Assembly (NCBI RefSeq): GCF_036173065.1
Contig: NZ_CP108042.1
Location: 62,001-126,000, forward strand
Source of the DNA: Rhodococcus sp. NBC_00297
Lineage (GTDB): Bacteria > Actinomycetota > Actinomycetes > Mycobacteriales > Mycobacteriaceae
Length of the DNA stretch: 64,000 nucleotides
Direction: 5' to 3'
In this document: piece after piece, positions 41,877-51,458 of the stretch
How the letters are laid out: the number at the start of each line of letters is the position of its first letter
How positions within the stretch are numbered: position 1 is the first letter of the stretch
Made by a program: the position numbers and the translations under genes
Notes under the pieces: generated by a model
Database searches by the model: none
What the model was told of the DNA's origin: nothing
The model's input: the letters and a program-made list of their open reading frames with translations, nothing else

Positions 41877-42248
41877 CTAGTGGGCGGCGTCGAACGCCTC
41901 CACGACTGCCGCGGGGATCCGGCCGCGGTCACTGACCTCGTACCCGTTCGCGTTCGCCCACTCCCGGATCGCCCGCGTCTGTTCCGGATCACGCTTCGCA
42001 GGCTTCCCGGCGGCAACTGCGGCGTCGATGACAGCGGAGGAATGAGCGCTCCGCTTGCGGCCACCAACCCGCTCGGCGTGCTCGATGTAGTAGTCGAGCT
42101 TGCGGTGAAACTCCCTGGCGTTCTTGTCTTTCAGGTCGATCCGGTAGTCGACACCGTTGACGGAGAAGTCGATCGTCTCCCCGGCCCCGTCGGCGATGCC
42201 GCTGCCGTCGATGTCATCGGTCAATTCCACGATCTCGCGTTTCGTCAC
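41877..42248 (-). CDS. lsr2: Lsr2-family nucleoid-associated protein, second copy
   Basis: A 123-residue Lsr2 from GTG 42248 ([15 protein letters not shown]). It has the same dimerisation block as the copy at 6441 ([38 protein letters not shown]) and the DNA-binding end [22 protein letters not shown] with its RGR hook. The linker differs from copy 1. The upstream in-frame sequence to 42341 is not conserved and is left out. It converges on the secretion cluster and may silence it. Confidence 0.95.
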   Translation of the reverse strand: MTKREIVELTDDIDGSGIADGAGETIDFSVNGVDYRIDLKDKNAREFHRKLDYYIEHAERVGGRKRSAHSSAVIDAAVAAGKPAKRDPEQTRAIREWANANGYEVSDRGRIPAAVVEAFDAAH

Positions 42249-42797
42249 GGCCGAGATCGTAGCCGCCCTTTGATCACCTGAACGCATGAATGCGAAAGGG
42301 TGAGGAACTCGAGCGATCGCTGCCCGCAAATACGCGAACATAAACGCTGTCGTGACTCATAGTGCTCGTAGCGTCGCCACCTCACGAGGTAATAATAATT
42401 TCACGTCGCGCCGGGCATGCTGCCTGCACGACCGCCCTCGCGAACATCTCGTCTGATCAGTAGCGACATGGCCTATCGTCCTGTGTCGCCACCTGTGCAC
42501 AAAGCAGTGTGGTTCCATCCCGTCGGGGCGGGCACCCTGTTTCGAGCGTTGTGACGGCGTACGTTTCAAACGTATTGGCCGGTCGACTTCGACGTCTCGA
42601 TGATGATGCGCCTTAAGCGGGCGACTCTTGAACCTTCAGTCGAGGAGGTCTCATGCTGAGCCCGAAAACGCCATAACGGGCAAAATGCGTCGACAGCTTC
42701 TTATCCAGCATTTCCACGTACAGACCGTCGCGGCGCGTACCAGGCCCAGTGGTAGTCGGCGTATTGATCGACCGCCACGCCCGGGCACGGTGAATGA
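42249..42797. other. Gap between lsr2 and the SnoaL-like gene
   Basis: About 550 bases. The left part contains the lsr2 promoter. The remainder shows no coding pattern on either strand and no clear repeat. Confidence 0.4.
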
Positions 42798-43223
42798 TTA
42801 CTTGATGGTGTTGAGGAACACGGGTGTCACCGTACGGCGGTGGAACAGCCATTGCCCGTCCATAGATCGTTGAAATGTGTCGGCGTAGTCGGCGATCATG
42901 ACGGGGTCGAGGGGGAGGGGTGCGACGCCGGCGTGGGCATGGAGGGTGAGTACGCAGCTCCCTGTCACTGCCTCCGCCGTGAAGGTGGGGTCGAGGCGTA
43001 GGCCGGTGAAGAGGTGGCGGGAGGTCCGTGGCCCGCTGTTTCTGCGGTCGTCGTAGAACCGCTTGATCTGTTCGTGTCCGGTGATGACCCATCCGGACAG
43101 GTCGTAGGTGCCGTCGGCGGTGAACAATTCGTGCACCGTGTGCCCGTCCTCATGGTCGATGCGGTAGGCGAATTCGGCAACGAGAGCGTCGATGTCGGAT
43201 CGGATAGTGGCGAGCGTGGTCAT
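42798..43223 (-). CDS. SnoaL-like / NTF2-family protein
   Basis: A 141-residue protein starting MTTLATIRSDIDALVAEFAYRIDHEDGHTVHELFTADGTYDLSGW, the usual opening of SnoaL-like polyketide-cyclase-fold proteins. It continues HEQIKRFYDDRRNSGPRTSRHLFTGLRL and SCVLTLHAHAG, and ends QWLFHRRTVTPVF. The fold hosts small-molecule isomerases, hydrolases and ring-hydroxylating enzyme subunits; the function here is open. Its ATG overlaps the TetR stop (4 bp), making it the last gene of the FAH-TetR-SnoaL operon. Confidence 0.85.
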   Translation of the reverse strand: MTTLATIRSDIDALVAEFAYRIDHEDGHTVHELFTADGTYDLSGWVITGHEQIKRFYDDRRNSGPRTSRHLFTGLRLDPTFTAEAVTGSCVLTLHAHAGVAPLPLDPVMIADYADTFQRSMDGQWLFHRRTVTPVFLNTIK

Positions 43224-43912
43224 GGATTCTCCAAGTGATGTGACGTCGGTGGCGACGAATCGGGGTCTGCGAGGAGGGTCGGGAGTCGCTCGATCGCGAG
43301 CTCGACCATCATGGTCACCAGGGCGAGTGTGGCGTCGAGATCGTCTGCCTCGCTGTCGAGTTGGTGAGAGACGAAGATTCCGTCGAGCAGGATGAGAGCG
43401 ATGCGGCCCACGGCAGTGGCTGCTGCGGGGCGTCGGGCGGCCGGTATCGCGTCGAGGGACGGTTCGATGGCCGCGATGACGACATCGCGTGCACGTCGGC
43501 GCACCGATTCCACGGTGGCTCTGACTGTGGGATTCTCGTCCTGTTCCAGGGCCAAGAGCAGAAACAGGCGTAGGAACACCGGGTCCCCGACGAGAATGCG
43601 AGCGGCGGCGTCGAGTCGTTCTGCAGCAGTGGCGTTCTCCTGGTGCGGCAGCGTCTCGACCGAGGTGATCATCGTGTCGGCGACGGTGTGCATGACGGCG
43701 TCGAGGAGGCCTTCCTTGTTGCCGAACGCGTGGTAGATCGATCCGCTGTTGACGCCCGCCCTGCGAGCGATCTCCGAAATGCCCGTGCCGGCGTAACCGC
43801 GGGTGGAGAACAGGGACGTCGCGGCGTCGATCATGGCTCGACGAGTACGTGCACCGCGAACGCGGCGCCCGTCGGGGGCGTGGCCTTCGTCGTCGTTCGC
43901 CATCATGCTCAT
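43220..43912 (-). CDS. TetR-family regulator
   Basis: A 230-residue protein with a classical TetR helix-turn-helix (about residues 22-68: RRAMIDAATSLFSTRGYAGTGISEIARRAGVNSGSIYHAFGNKEGLLDAV) and a helical ligand-binding domain. It begins five bases after the FAH-family stop and overlaps the SnoaL-like start, so it is embedded in that operon. A TGA-N4-TCA palindrome at 45376-45385, upstream of the first gene of the operon, is a candidate operator. Confidence 0.92.
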   Translation of the reverse strand: MSMMANDDEGHAPDGRRVRGARTRRAMIDAATSLFSTRGYAGTGISEIARRAGVNSGSIYHAFGNKEGLLDAVMHTVADTMITSVETLPHQENATAAERLDAAARILVGDPVFLRLFLLLALEQDENPTVRATVESVRRRARDVVIAAIEPSLDAIPAARRPAAATAVGRIALILLDGIFVSHQLDSEADDLDATLALVTMMVELAIERLPTLLADPDSSPPTSHHLENP

Positions 43913-43917
43913 TTCGG

Positions 43918-44886
43918 TCAGGTGGACACTCTGCGGATGGGGTTGTCCAAGCGGCCGAGGCCGTTGATCTCCACACTGACCCTATGGCCGTGGCGCGTGA
44001 GGTCGATGGAGCGGATGGTCGGGTACCGGTCGGGCAGCACCGGGCGTGCGGCCGTGCCGAAGTGGACGATGTCTCCCGGCGTGAGGGTCATCGTCTGGGA
44101 CAGGTGTGCGATGACGTCGTGGATGCCGAAGGTGAGGTTGGCGGTGGAGTCCTCGAGGACGAGGTCGTCGTCGAGGTATCCGCGGACGGTGAGGTCGTTC
44201 GGTTCGGTGATCTCGTCGGCGGTGACGATCCATGGTCCGATGGGCGCGAAGGTGTCGGTTCCCTTGGATCGGGCGTGGTAGGTGAGGTAGAGGGAGCGGT
44301 CGTCGTCGCCGCGCATCGTCCGCCAAGGTTCGTCGACCGTCATGCCCTCGGGCATCACCAACTCGACGCTGTCGTCGGACTTAAGTCCGGGCGAGGTGAT
44401 GTCGTTGATGATGGTGTAGCCGAAGACGCCCGCCGCAGCGTCCTCGGGTGTCGCGCGTCTGAGGGTGGCGCCGATGACGGCGGCCAGTTCGGGTTCGGGA
44501 TGCACGAGACCCCACGCGGGGTCGACCTCGATGTGCGTACCGTGCCCGGTCATCGCGCTCGGTGGTGTCAGGAAGTACATGGGAGCGGTCATCTTTCGGG
44601 CCGCCAGGTAATTGAAGACATCGTTGTTCAGTGCCACACCGACGATCTTCGACGGGTCCGTCATCGGCGGGAGCCAATCGATGCCGTCGGCGTCGACTAT
44701 CACCCTCTCGCCGCCCGCATCGATCATTGCCAACAGGTTGCGGCGCTCGACTGCGTTGAAGCCCATGATGGACCGCATGGTCAGACCGCCGCCGTTCGTC
44801 GCCGCTTCGACCGACGCGAGCTTCCCGCCGGCGACTTCGACCAGAACACCCTGCTTACCATCGATCATTCCTGTGGCTAACTTCAT
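43918..44886 (-). CDS. Fumarylacetoacetate hydrolase-family enzyme
   Basis: A 322-residue protein with the FAH C-terminal fold. The metal-binding glutamates are in LVHPEPELAAVIG, and further landmarks are GYTIINDITSPGL and HDVIAHLSQTMTLTPGDIVHFGTAARP. Family members hydrolyse or decarboxylate beta-keto acids, or isomerise hydroxymuconate-type ring-cleavage products. Because the homoprotocatechuate operon nearby has only one FAH domain, this protein could supply a missing step. Its own operon, with TetR and SnoaL-like partners, suggests a separate pathway instead. Confidence 0.88.
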   Translation of the reverse strand: MKLATGMIDGKQGVLVEVAGGKLASVEAATNGGGLTMRSIMGFNAVERRNLLAMIDAGGERVIVDADGIDWLPPMTDPSKIVGVALNNDVFNYLAARKMTAPMYFLTPPSAMTGHGTHIEVDPAWGLVHPEPELAAVIGATLRRATPEDAAAGVFGYTIINDITSPGLKSDDSVELVMPEGMTVDEPWRTMRGDDDRSLYLTYHARSKGTDTFAPIGPWIVTADEITEPNDLTVRGYLDDDLVLEDSTANLTFGIHDVIAHLSQTMTLTPGDIVHFGTAARPVLPDRYPTIRSIDLTRHGHRVSVEINGLGRLDNPIRRVST

Positions 44887-44916
44887 TATGTTCAGACCCT
44901 TCAGCGGTAGATGAAT

Positions 44917-45351
44917 TCACAGAGTGACAGCGAGCGCAGTCGCCACGACGAGGATGGTCACACCAGCAGAGAACAGGAGAACGTTCTGGTCGACGAGGCG
45001 GTGTCGCCCGCCGATGGTGACCGTGAGTGGTCGGTAGCCGTTGCTGTCGGCGATCTCACCGCCGTACATCGGCATGGCTAGAACGGAGAGAAAGAATCCG
45101 CCCAGAATGATGCCGGTGATGGCACCCGCGATCGCGAACCTCGCCGGCAAGGTAGCAACGGGGACCCAAAGGACTACCAGCGCGAGTACACCGACACCGA
45201 TGTGTGTCGCGACCTGCCACACCACGTGAAACCGTGCGTGACCGACCCACACGGGGTTGGTCGCGTGCGTCTTGTTCAAATCCGCAGCAGCTGCGACCAC
45301 AGCGAACGACAAAATACTCACGGTGAACAGAACTTGTGCGAGAACAACCAC
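44917..45351 (-). CDS. Four-helix integral membrane protein, unknown function
   Basis: About 144 residues from the GTG at 45351, which has a GGGGGTGGGA upstream; the frame continues to 45450 without support. Four hydrophobic segments are visible: VVLAQVLFTVSILSFAVVAAAA, VATHIGVGVLALVVLWVPVA, FAIAGAITGIILGGFFLSVLA and VLLFSAGVTILVVATALAVTL. A conserved-looking loop, DLNKTHATNPVWVGHARFHVVWQ, lies between the first two. It sits 30 bases before the FAH-family gene, so it is probably the first gene of that operon. It could be a transport or sensing component. Confidence 0.7.
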   Translation of the reverse strand: MVVLAQVLFTVSILSFAVVAAAADLNKTHATNPVWVGHARFHVVWQVATHIGVGVLALVVLWVPVATLPARFAIAGAITGIILGGFFLSVLAMPMYGGEIADSNGYRPLTVTIGGRHRLVDQNVLLFSAGVTILVVATALAVTL

Positions 45352-46160
45352 TCCCACCCCCAAGTTATAATTAACTGATCGCTCAATAACATTGATACAT
45401 GGAGCATCGCCCTGAAGCAACCCCTGCTGGGAATCCGCCAGATTCGACAACCGCGCCGAGCCCCTCGAATGCAGAAGCCCCCGAGATCGTTGGGGTGATT
45501 CAGCCGAGTCGCGGCGACCTGATCAGCAAGTCGATCGGCGTTGCGATGACGCATGCGAGTTCGAAAGTGCATCAGTGAAGTGCGCCTCCTCTAGCCAGAG
45601 CCCGTCGCCGGCGAGCTGGCATCAACAGTTCGATCGCCGCCGTCTCCGCGTTCATTTGTCGAATAGGTGGCGCCCAGCGGTTGACGACGTGCGGGCGTAC
45701 GCCGCATGCGTCCGATGCGGTCGGGTCGTCGACCGCATCGTCGCCGTGGTCGACATTCCCGGTGTGCAGATCATCTTCCGACGCGGTTGCTCCGAACTCG
45801 AACGCCATCCGGCGTCGGGAGTGTCCGCACTCCGGGCCAGTTCGAGACCGCGGCGCCCCTACACGACGGGAACGATCGGCATGAGTCACCAAGATGCACC
45901 GGAACCCTGACCCAATGGCCGCATCACCAGAAATTGCTTCGCCTGACCATCGCAACTGGCCGGGCAGGCCCTTCCACTCGCATACGCACAGTCCTAGCCG
46001 TTGCAGAGTCAGGGGGTAGCCAAGTCGACCGGACCCGGTCGCGGAAAGGTCACGCCCTGAGCACCCGGTTGCGCTGCGAACTGAGATTGACGGTGCACCA
46101 GTCTTGGCGCTTCATCAGCCGGCTGGGATTTACAAAAGTACATCCAGTACAGTTACGATC
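45352..46160. other. Gap between the FAH operon and the exporter
   Basis: About 800 bases. The left end carries promoter-like AT-rich sequence and a TGATCGCTCA palindrome-like site (45376-45385) before the membrane-protein gene. The right end carries a TACAGT -10-like hexamer (46148-46153) before the exporter. Between them no frame resembles a known protein; it may be decayed coding DNA. Confidence 0.4.
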
Positions 46161-47714
46161 GTGACTATAGCACCAGCTCCAGCAGCGATATCACGTACGC
46201 GTCGATGGGGAATACTCGCGGCAGTAACAGCTGGACTACTGATGATCGTGATGGACAACACCATTCTCTATACCGCCTTGCCGACGCTGACCACTGATCT
46301 GGGTGCGACCGGGTCGCAGAGTCTGTGGATCATCAACGCTTACCCGGTCGTGATGGCAGGCTTGTTGCTCGGCGCTGGCACTCTCGGTGACCGGGTAGGT
46401 CACCGAAACATGTTCTTGATCGGCCTGTCGGTGTTCGCCGCAGCGTCCCTTCTGGCTGCCTTCTCGCCGACTGCGGCGGTGCTGATCGCTGCACGAGCAC
46501 TGCTGGCGGTGGGGGCCGCGGCCATGATGCCGGCAACGCTCGCGTTGATTGCCTCGACGTTCACGGACGAACGCGAGCGCAACTCCGCATTCGCCATCTG
46601 GGGAGCGGCGTCGACGATCGGGATGGCGTCGGGTCCCGTCGTCGGCGGCGCCCTGCTCGAAATGTTCTGGTGGGGCGCGGCATTCCTCATCAACGTACCC
46701 ATCGCACTCGCAGCGATCGTCGCAACCATCTTGATCGCCCCTGTGAACGATCCCAACCCAGCCAAAAACTGGGATCAGCTCTCTTCACTGTGGGCTCTGA
46801 TCGGTTTGGTCGGAGCAGTACTCACCATCAAGGAGTCAGCTCACCCTCCTCAAAATTGGACACTGATCACCGTATCGCTGCTTCTGTCTGTCATCGGACT
46901 GACGATGTTCGTCCTCCGCCAGAAACGGCTATCGGAGCCACTGTTGGATTTCACCCTCTTTCGAAACAGGGTGTTCACTGCCGGCGTCCTAGGCGCCGGC
47001 ATTTCCTTGTTCCCAATCGTGGGAATTCAGCTGGTGACAACGCAGCGCTTCCAACTGCTCGAGGGCTTCACCCCGTTGCAGGCCGGCTTGTTGGTCGCAG
47101 CCATTGCGGCGGGCAACATACCCGCGACACTTGCGGGAGGAGCACTCCTCCACAGAACCGGTCTCCTACCACTCATCTCCGGCGGGCTTGCCATCGCCGT
47201 CGGTGGTGTACTTGTTCTCATGGTCGGCGCAGAATCTACTCTGGCTGTCTTCATCATCGGCCTCGTCGTGACCGGCGTCGGCCTCGGATTCGTCGGCGCA
47301 GTGGCGTCCAATGCAATCCTCAGCAACGCCCCATCGCACCGCGCTGGAATGGCATCCTCGGTCGAGGAGGTGTCGTTCGAGTTCGGATCGTTAACCGCCG
47401 TCGCGCTCATCGGTAGCCTGGTATCGCTCGTTTACTCGCTCACCATCGAGCTTCCGCTCGGCGCGCCCACATCCGCTCGCGAGAGCCTCGCCGATGCGGT
47501 GACCTCATTCGACGCGGTACCGGGTTTGTTCGAAGCTGCCCACGACGCCTATGCCACCGGCTATCTTATCGTCCTCATCGTCATAGCGGTCATCCTCGCA
47601 TTCGGCGCCCTCATCACCGGGTGGCTATTGCGGCATCATGGTCCAGGAACCGCAGTGACCGCCTCGTTTTCGGAGACAGACACCCACAACACACCGAAAG
47701 AGGCACGCACGTGA
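46161..47714 (+). CDS. MFS drug exporter, 14-helix (DHA2) type
   Basis: A 517-residue transporter. It shows the DHA2 signatures: a start region VMDNTILYTALPTLTTDLGATGSQSLWIINAY, the loop GTLGDRVGHRN, and the motif C-like IWGAASTIGMASGPVVGGALLEMFWW. Helix pattern and length fit 14 transmembrane segments, as in QacA/SmvA-type proton antiporters. The GTG at 46161 follows a TACAGT hexamer by seven bases, consistent with leaderless translation; a TTG at 46104 is the weaker alternative. GTAC-N5-GTAC (46138-46150) overlaps the promoter and could bind the TetR encoded next. Confidence 0.9.
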   Translation: MTIAPAPAAISRTRRWGILAAVTAGLLMIVMDNTILYTALPTLTTDLGATGSQSLWIINAYPVVMAGLLLGAGTLGDRVGHRNMFLIGLSVFAAASLLAAFSPTAAVLIAARALLAVGAAAMMPATLALIASTFTDERERNSAFAIWGAASTIGMASGPVVGGALLEMFWWGAAFLINVPIALAAIVATILIAPVNDPNPAKNWDQLSSLWALIGLVGAVLTIKESAHPPQNWTLITVSLLLSVIGLTMFVLRQKRLSEPLLDFTLFRNRVFTAGVLGAGISLFPIVGIQLVTTQRFQLLEGFTPLQAGLLVAAIAAGNIPATLAGGALLHRTGLLPLISGGLAIAVGGVLVLMVGAESTLAVFIIGLVVTGVGLGFVGAVASNAILSNAPSHRAGMASSVEEVSFEFGSLTAVALIGSLVSLVYSLTIELPLGAPTSARESLADAVTSFDAVPGLFEAAHDAYATGYLIVLIVIAVILAFGALITGWLLRHHGPGTAVTASFSETDTHNTPKEART

Positions 47715-47721
47715 CAGCGCC

Positions 47722-48318
47722 ATGGCGCCGGGCCCGCTGATGCGGCCCAGTAAGCGAGACACAATCCTCGCCGCGGCGATCCGCGTCGTCGAGCTACACG
47801 GAGTTGCCGCGGTGACTTACGAATCTGTGGCGGACGAGGCCAGTCTCACCAAAGGTGGGATCCTCTACCACTTCCCGTCTCGCGACTCACTGCTCAGTGC
47901 TGTGCAAGAGTTCCTGGCCGCTCACTGGGAGTCCTCGATGCTTGAGGCCGCCGGCACCACATCAGCCGAAACTCTCTCCGAAGGAGAACGCCTGGCCGCG
48001 TATGCGCGAATCGCCGCGCACAGTGCAACACGAGCGGAACTGCTCCTTATTCTCGAAGCCGCCACGAACACTGAGCGCAGTGCCCCATGGACCGGAAACG
48101 TCAACCGGTGGACTCCCCCGCTCCCTACCTCACTGCCTCCCACCGCGGAGCAAATGAACCTGATCATCGCCCGCCTTGCCGCCGATGGCCTGTGGCTGCA
48201 CGACACGATCACCGGCTCACCGATGCCGAGCGCACTTCGTGATCACATTGCCGCGCACCTCGCTCACCTCGCCGATCCGGCCACCGACCAGACCGACGAC
48301 GTTCGCCCGTCGCCGTAG
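47722..48318 (+). CDS. TetR-family regulator of the exporter
   Basis: A 198-residue TetR protein with the DNA-binding domain near the N-terminus (KRDTILAAAIRVVELHGVAAVTYESVADEASLTKGGILYHFPSRDSLLSAV). A helical effector domain includes LAAYARIAAHSATRAELLLILEAAT. It begins eight bases after the exporter stop, so the two form an operon. Such pairs usually respond to an exported compound, with the regulator repressing its own operon. Confidence 0.9.
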   Translation: MAPGPLMRPSKRDTILAAAIRVVELHGVAAVTYESVADEASLTKGGILYHFPSRDSLLSAVQEFLAAHWESSMLEAAGTTSAETLSEGERLAAYARIAAHSATRAELLLILEAATNTERSAPWTGNVNRWTPPLPTSLPPTAEQMNLIIARLAADGLWLHDTITGSPMPSALRDHIAAHLAHLADPATDQTDDVRPSP

Positions 48319-48404
48319 GCGCCTCGAATTCACTGCGCCGAGACACTGCCTGACCGCTTGCGAGGCTGCTCTCGCGTGAAACTCCGACTGGCTGTCGACG
48401 TGCG

Positions 48405-49811
48405 TCACCCGTTGATCACCTGAGGCGCCGAGACCGACTTCAGGCCTTCGACACCGAATTCCAGTCCGTACCCCGACATCTTGACCCCACCGAAGGGAAT
48501 CATGGGATGCACGCCGCCGTGCGAGTTGATCCACACCGTGCCGGCCTGGATACGCGCCGCGACCGCGCGCGCGGCATCGGCGTCAGCGCTCCACACCGAC
48601 GACCCCAGCCCGACGTCGAGCGCATTCGCGAGCTCGACCGCCTCGTCGATCGACTCGACACGGATGATGGGCAATGCCGGTCCGAACTGTTCCTCGACCA
48701 CGAGGGGGTTGTCAGAATCGATGTCCGCCACCAACGTAGCGGGATAGAAGTACCCGGGTCCCTCGGAATCGGGGTCGCCGCCGGTGAGAATTCTCGCACC
48801 GGAATCACGTGCGGCATCGACCAGTCGCGAGACGATGTCGTACTGCGCCTTGTTCTGGAGCGGTCCCAATACGTTGTTTTCGTCAAGTCCGCGCCCCATG
48901 GGCATGGCCGAGGTTACGTCGGTGAGTGCGCTGCACACGTCGTCGTAGACGTCGGTGTGCACGTAGAGGCGCTTGAGTGCGGCGCAGGTCTGGCCGGTGT
49001 TGATGAACGCGCCCCAGAACAAGTCCTGCGCAATGGCTTTCGGGTCGACGTCGGGTAGCACGATACCGGCATCGTTGCCGCCGAGTTCGAGTGTCAGGCG
49101 CTTCACCGTATCGGCGGAGCTCTTGATGATGGCCTGACCGGTTCTCGTGGAACCGGTGAACATCAGCTTCGCGATGTCGGGGTGGCCCGCGAGTCGAGCC
49201 CCGAGCTCGCCGTCGCCGGCGACCACAGTGAGTACGTCCTGAGGAAGGGCAGTGTTCAGCACGTGCGCCAGTGCCAGCACGCTCAACGGCGTGTACTCCG
49301 ACGGTTTGACGACGGTGGTGTTGCCCATGCGCAGCGCAGGCGCGATCTGCCAGACGGTGATCATCATCGGCCAGTTCCACGGTCCGATGGCACCGACGAC
49401 TCCCAGTGGCCGGTAGTGCAGCTCGGCGTGGGTCTCACCATCGTCGATCAGGGTGAGATCGGGTAGGTCGGTCTCCGCGGTGGCGCGCAGCCAGTTCGTG
49501 CACGCTCCGACCTCGAAGCGGGCGTTAGGGCCGTTCAGCGGTTTGCCCTGCTCGCGGGAGAGCAACTCCGCGAGCGGTTCTGCGGCCGCGTCGATGGCGT
49601 CGGCCGCTGCGAGCAGCATCTCCTTGCGCTGGTCGTCCGTTCGGCCGGCCCATGCAGGCTGAGCAGCCTTCGCGCGCGTGATCGCCTCATCGAGGGTCTC
49701 GACGCTGCGGAACGGTGCCCGGCCGACGAGGTCGCCGGTGGCGGGATCGAGAATCTCTCGGCCTCCGGGATCGGTGATGGTGGCGAGGAGATCGTCGTAC
49801 GTAAGGGTCAT
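48405..49811 (-). CDS. NAD(P)-dependent aldehyde dehydrogenase
   Basis: A 468-residue aldehyde dehydrogenase. Key segments are GPWNWPMMITVWQIAPALRMGNTTVVKPSE (cofactor-binding), FTGSTRTGQAI, the catalytic glutamate in LTLELGGNDAGIV, the catalytic cysteine in NTGQTCAALKRLYV, and EEQFGPALPIIRV. It is the last gene of the minus-strand operon, 37 bases after hpaI. The likely substrate in context is the arylacetaldehyde made by the amine oxidase at 62022, giving hydroxyphenylacetate. Succinic semialdehyde is less likely, as gabD is present elsewhere in the cluster. Confidence 0.88.
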   Translation of the reverse strand: MTLTYDDLLATITDPGGREILDPATGDLVGRAPFRSVETLDEAITRAKAAQPAWAGRTDDQRKEMLLAAADAIDAAAEPLAELLSREQGKPLNGPNARFEVGACTNWLRATAETDLPDLTLIDDGETHAELHYRPLGVVGAIGPWNWPMMITVWQIAPALRMGNTTVVKPSEYTPLSVLALAHVLNTALPQDVLTVVAGDGELGARLAGHPDIAKLMFTGSTRTGQAIIKSSADTVKRLTLELGGNDAGIVLPDVDPKAIAQDLFWGAFINTGQTCAALKRLYVHTDVYDDVCSALTDVTSAMPMGRGLDENNVLGPLQNKAQYDIVSRLVDAARDSGARILTGGDPDSEGPGYFYPATLVADIDSDNPLVVEEQFGPALPIIRVESIDEAVELANALDVGLGSSVWSADADAARAVAARIQAGTVWINSHGGVHPMIPFGGVKMSGYGLEFGVEGLKSVSAPQVING

Positions 49812-49848
49812 GGTGGGTCCTTCGTCAGCGAGGATGGGGCGAGAGGGG

Positions 49849-50655
49849 TCAGTAACTGGTGCGTTCCGGCGACTCTGTGTGGGTGCCTATGAAACGCTCG
49901 GCGAGCGCTTCCGAACCGCGCGCCATCAGGGCGGTGTCCGCGCCCACCAGCAGGAACGCGGCTCCCCGAGCGGCGTACGCGTCGGCCCGCACCGGGTCGA
50001 ATGCGTTGACGCCGCACGGTTGTCCGGTGCTGTCGACTGCATCGAACGCTCGTGTCACCGCGGCGACGACGTCAGGATGGTTCTGTTGTCCGAGCAGGCC
50101 CATCGATGCGGCGAGATCGCTCGGTCCGAGGAACACCCCGTCGATCCCCGGGGTCGATGCGATGTCCGCCGCGTTGTCCACCCCGTCCGCCGTCTCGATC
50201 TGAACGAACACCGATACATGGTCGGCGGCCTCGGCGAGATAGTTCTCGATGCGGTTCCAGCGTCCGGAGCGGGCCAGTGCACTACCCACTCCGCGTCGAC
50301 CGGCCGGCGGGTACTGCGCCGCCGCGGCAACGTCTCGGGCCTGCTCTGCGGTCGAGACCATCGGCACCAGAACGTTCTGAGCACCGAGATCCAGCACTTG
50401 TTTGATGACGACAGCGTCACCGGCCGGTACGCGTACCACCGGTGTCACCGGATAGGACGAGACCGCATAGAGTTGCACCAGAACGGATTCGAGTCCGTTG
50501 GGTGCGTGTTCCATGTCGATGAGCACCCAGTCGAGACCGGATCCCGCCATGATCTCGGCGGCGACCGGCGAGCCGGTGGTGATCCATCCTCCGTAGAGGG
50601 GTCTGTCCGCGGAGGCGAGATGGTGGCGGAACGTGTGGGTCAGGCGAATCGACAC
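49849..50655 (-). CDS. hpaI: 4-hydroxy-2-oxoheptanedioate aldolase (HpaI family)
   Basis: A 268-residue class II pyruvate aldolase. It has the signatures GGWITTGSPVAAEIMAGSGLDWVLIDMEHAPNG, VPAGDAVVIKQVLDLGAQNVLVPMV, the metal/pyruvate-site VFVQIETADGVDNAADIAS and GVFLGPSDLAASMGL. It splits 4-hydroxy-2-oxoheptanedioate into pyruvate and succinic semialdehyde. The GTG start at 50655 lies inside the 3' end of hpaH (16-bp overlap), so the two are coupled. Confidence 0.93.
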   Translation of the reverse strand: MSIRLTHTFRHHLASADRPLYGGWITTGSPVAAEIMAGSGLDWVLIDMEHAPNGLESVLVQLYAVSSYPVTPVVRVPAGDAVVIKQVLDLGAQNVLVPMVSTAEQARDVAAAAQYPPAGRRGVGSALARSGRWNRIENYLAEAADHVSVFVQIETADGVDNAADIASTPGIDGVFLGPSDLAASMGLLGQQNHPDVVAAVTRAFDAVDSTGQPCGVNAFDPVRADAYAARGAAFLLVGADTALMARGSEALAERFIGTHTESPERTSY

Positions 50656-51425
50656 GAGATGGTTCCCATCGGTCCGTAGTCGGCGAGGACGGTGTCGCTG
50701 GGATATACCCACATGGGCCTGGTGAAGGAGCCGGCGAGCACGATTTCGCCGGCGCCGAGGTGGTCGTCGTGCTGGGCCAGTTTGTTCGCCAGCCATGCCA
50801 CCCCGGTGGCGGGGTGGTTCAGGACCGCGGCGGCCACTCCGGATTCCTCGATGGTCTCGTTGCGGTAGAGCAGCGCCGAGATCCACCGCATGTCCACTGT
50901 GGACGGATTGGTGGGGTTCCCGCCGACGACCATCCCGCCGAGAGCGGCGTTGTCGCTGATGGTGTCGACGATCGTGCGGCCCTCCATCTCGATGCGAGAG
51001 CTCAGGATCTCCAGGGCCGGCACCACGTACTCGGTGGCTTTCAGAACGTCGAAGATCGTCGCATTCGGGCCGCGGACAGCCTTGCCGAGGACGAATGCCA
51101 ACTCCACCTCGATGCGCACGTTCGAGAACTGGCTGTGGTCGATGACGGAACCGTTCTCGAACACCTGGTCGTCGAAGATCGCACCGTAGTCGGGCTCGGT
51201 GATGCCGGTGGCGACCTGCATCACCTTGCTGGTCAGCCCGATCTTGCGCCCGACGAGGCGGCGGCCGGATTCGACTGCACGGCGGCGCCATTCGTTCTGC
51301 ACCGCGTAGGAGTCCTCCACGGTCATCTTCGGGAAGCGCGCGGTCAGTCGCGGAATCATCGTGCGATCGCGCTCGGCACCGGCGAGCTGGTCGGCGATGT
51401 CGGTGATCGTCTGGTCGGGAAGCAT
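50640..51425 (-). CDS. hpaH: 2-oxo-hept-4-ene-1,7-dioate hydratase
   Basis: A 261-residue member of the hydratase/decarboxylase branch of the FAH superfamily. It contains GRKIGLTSKVMQVATGITEPDYGAIFDDQVFENG, the metal-binding IEVELAFVLGKAVRGP, and ALEILSSRIEMEGRTIVDTISDNAALGGMVVGG. It adds water to the 2-oxoheptenedioate to form the HpaI substrate. It lies between hpaD (33-base gap) and hpaI (overlap) in the operon. Confidence 0.94.
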   Translation of the reverse strand: MLPDQTITDIADQLAGAERDRTMIPRLTARFPKMTVEDSYAVQNEWRRRAVESGRRLVGRKIGLTSKVMQVATGITEPDYGAIFDDQVFENGSVIDHSQFSNVRIEVELAFVLGKAVRGPNATIFDVLKATEYVVPALEILSSRIEMEGRTIVDTISDNAALGGMVVGGNPTNPSTVDMRWISALLYRNETIEESGVAAAVLNHPATGVAWLANKLAQHDDHLGAGEIVLAGSFTRPMWVYPSDTVLADYGPMGTISCRFA

Positions 51426-51458
51426 GCTTTCTCCTGAGGAAGTGTTACCGAGGGGGAG

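Noticed and set aside
42798..43976. A 392-codon reading that joins the SnoaL-like protein to an upstream extension
   Set aside because: The upstream 250 codons are the TetR gene read out of phase. The SnoaL-like family start is at 43223 with a proper ribosome-binding site.
45451..46103. Possible gene in the gap before the exporter
   Set aside because: Frames on both strands are short, Arg/Ser-rich and without a plausible start or family pattern.
49849..51291. A 480-codon reading extending HpaI upstream
   Set aside because: The extension is hpaH read out of phase. HpaI homology begins at the GTG at 50655.
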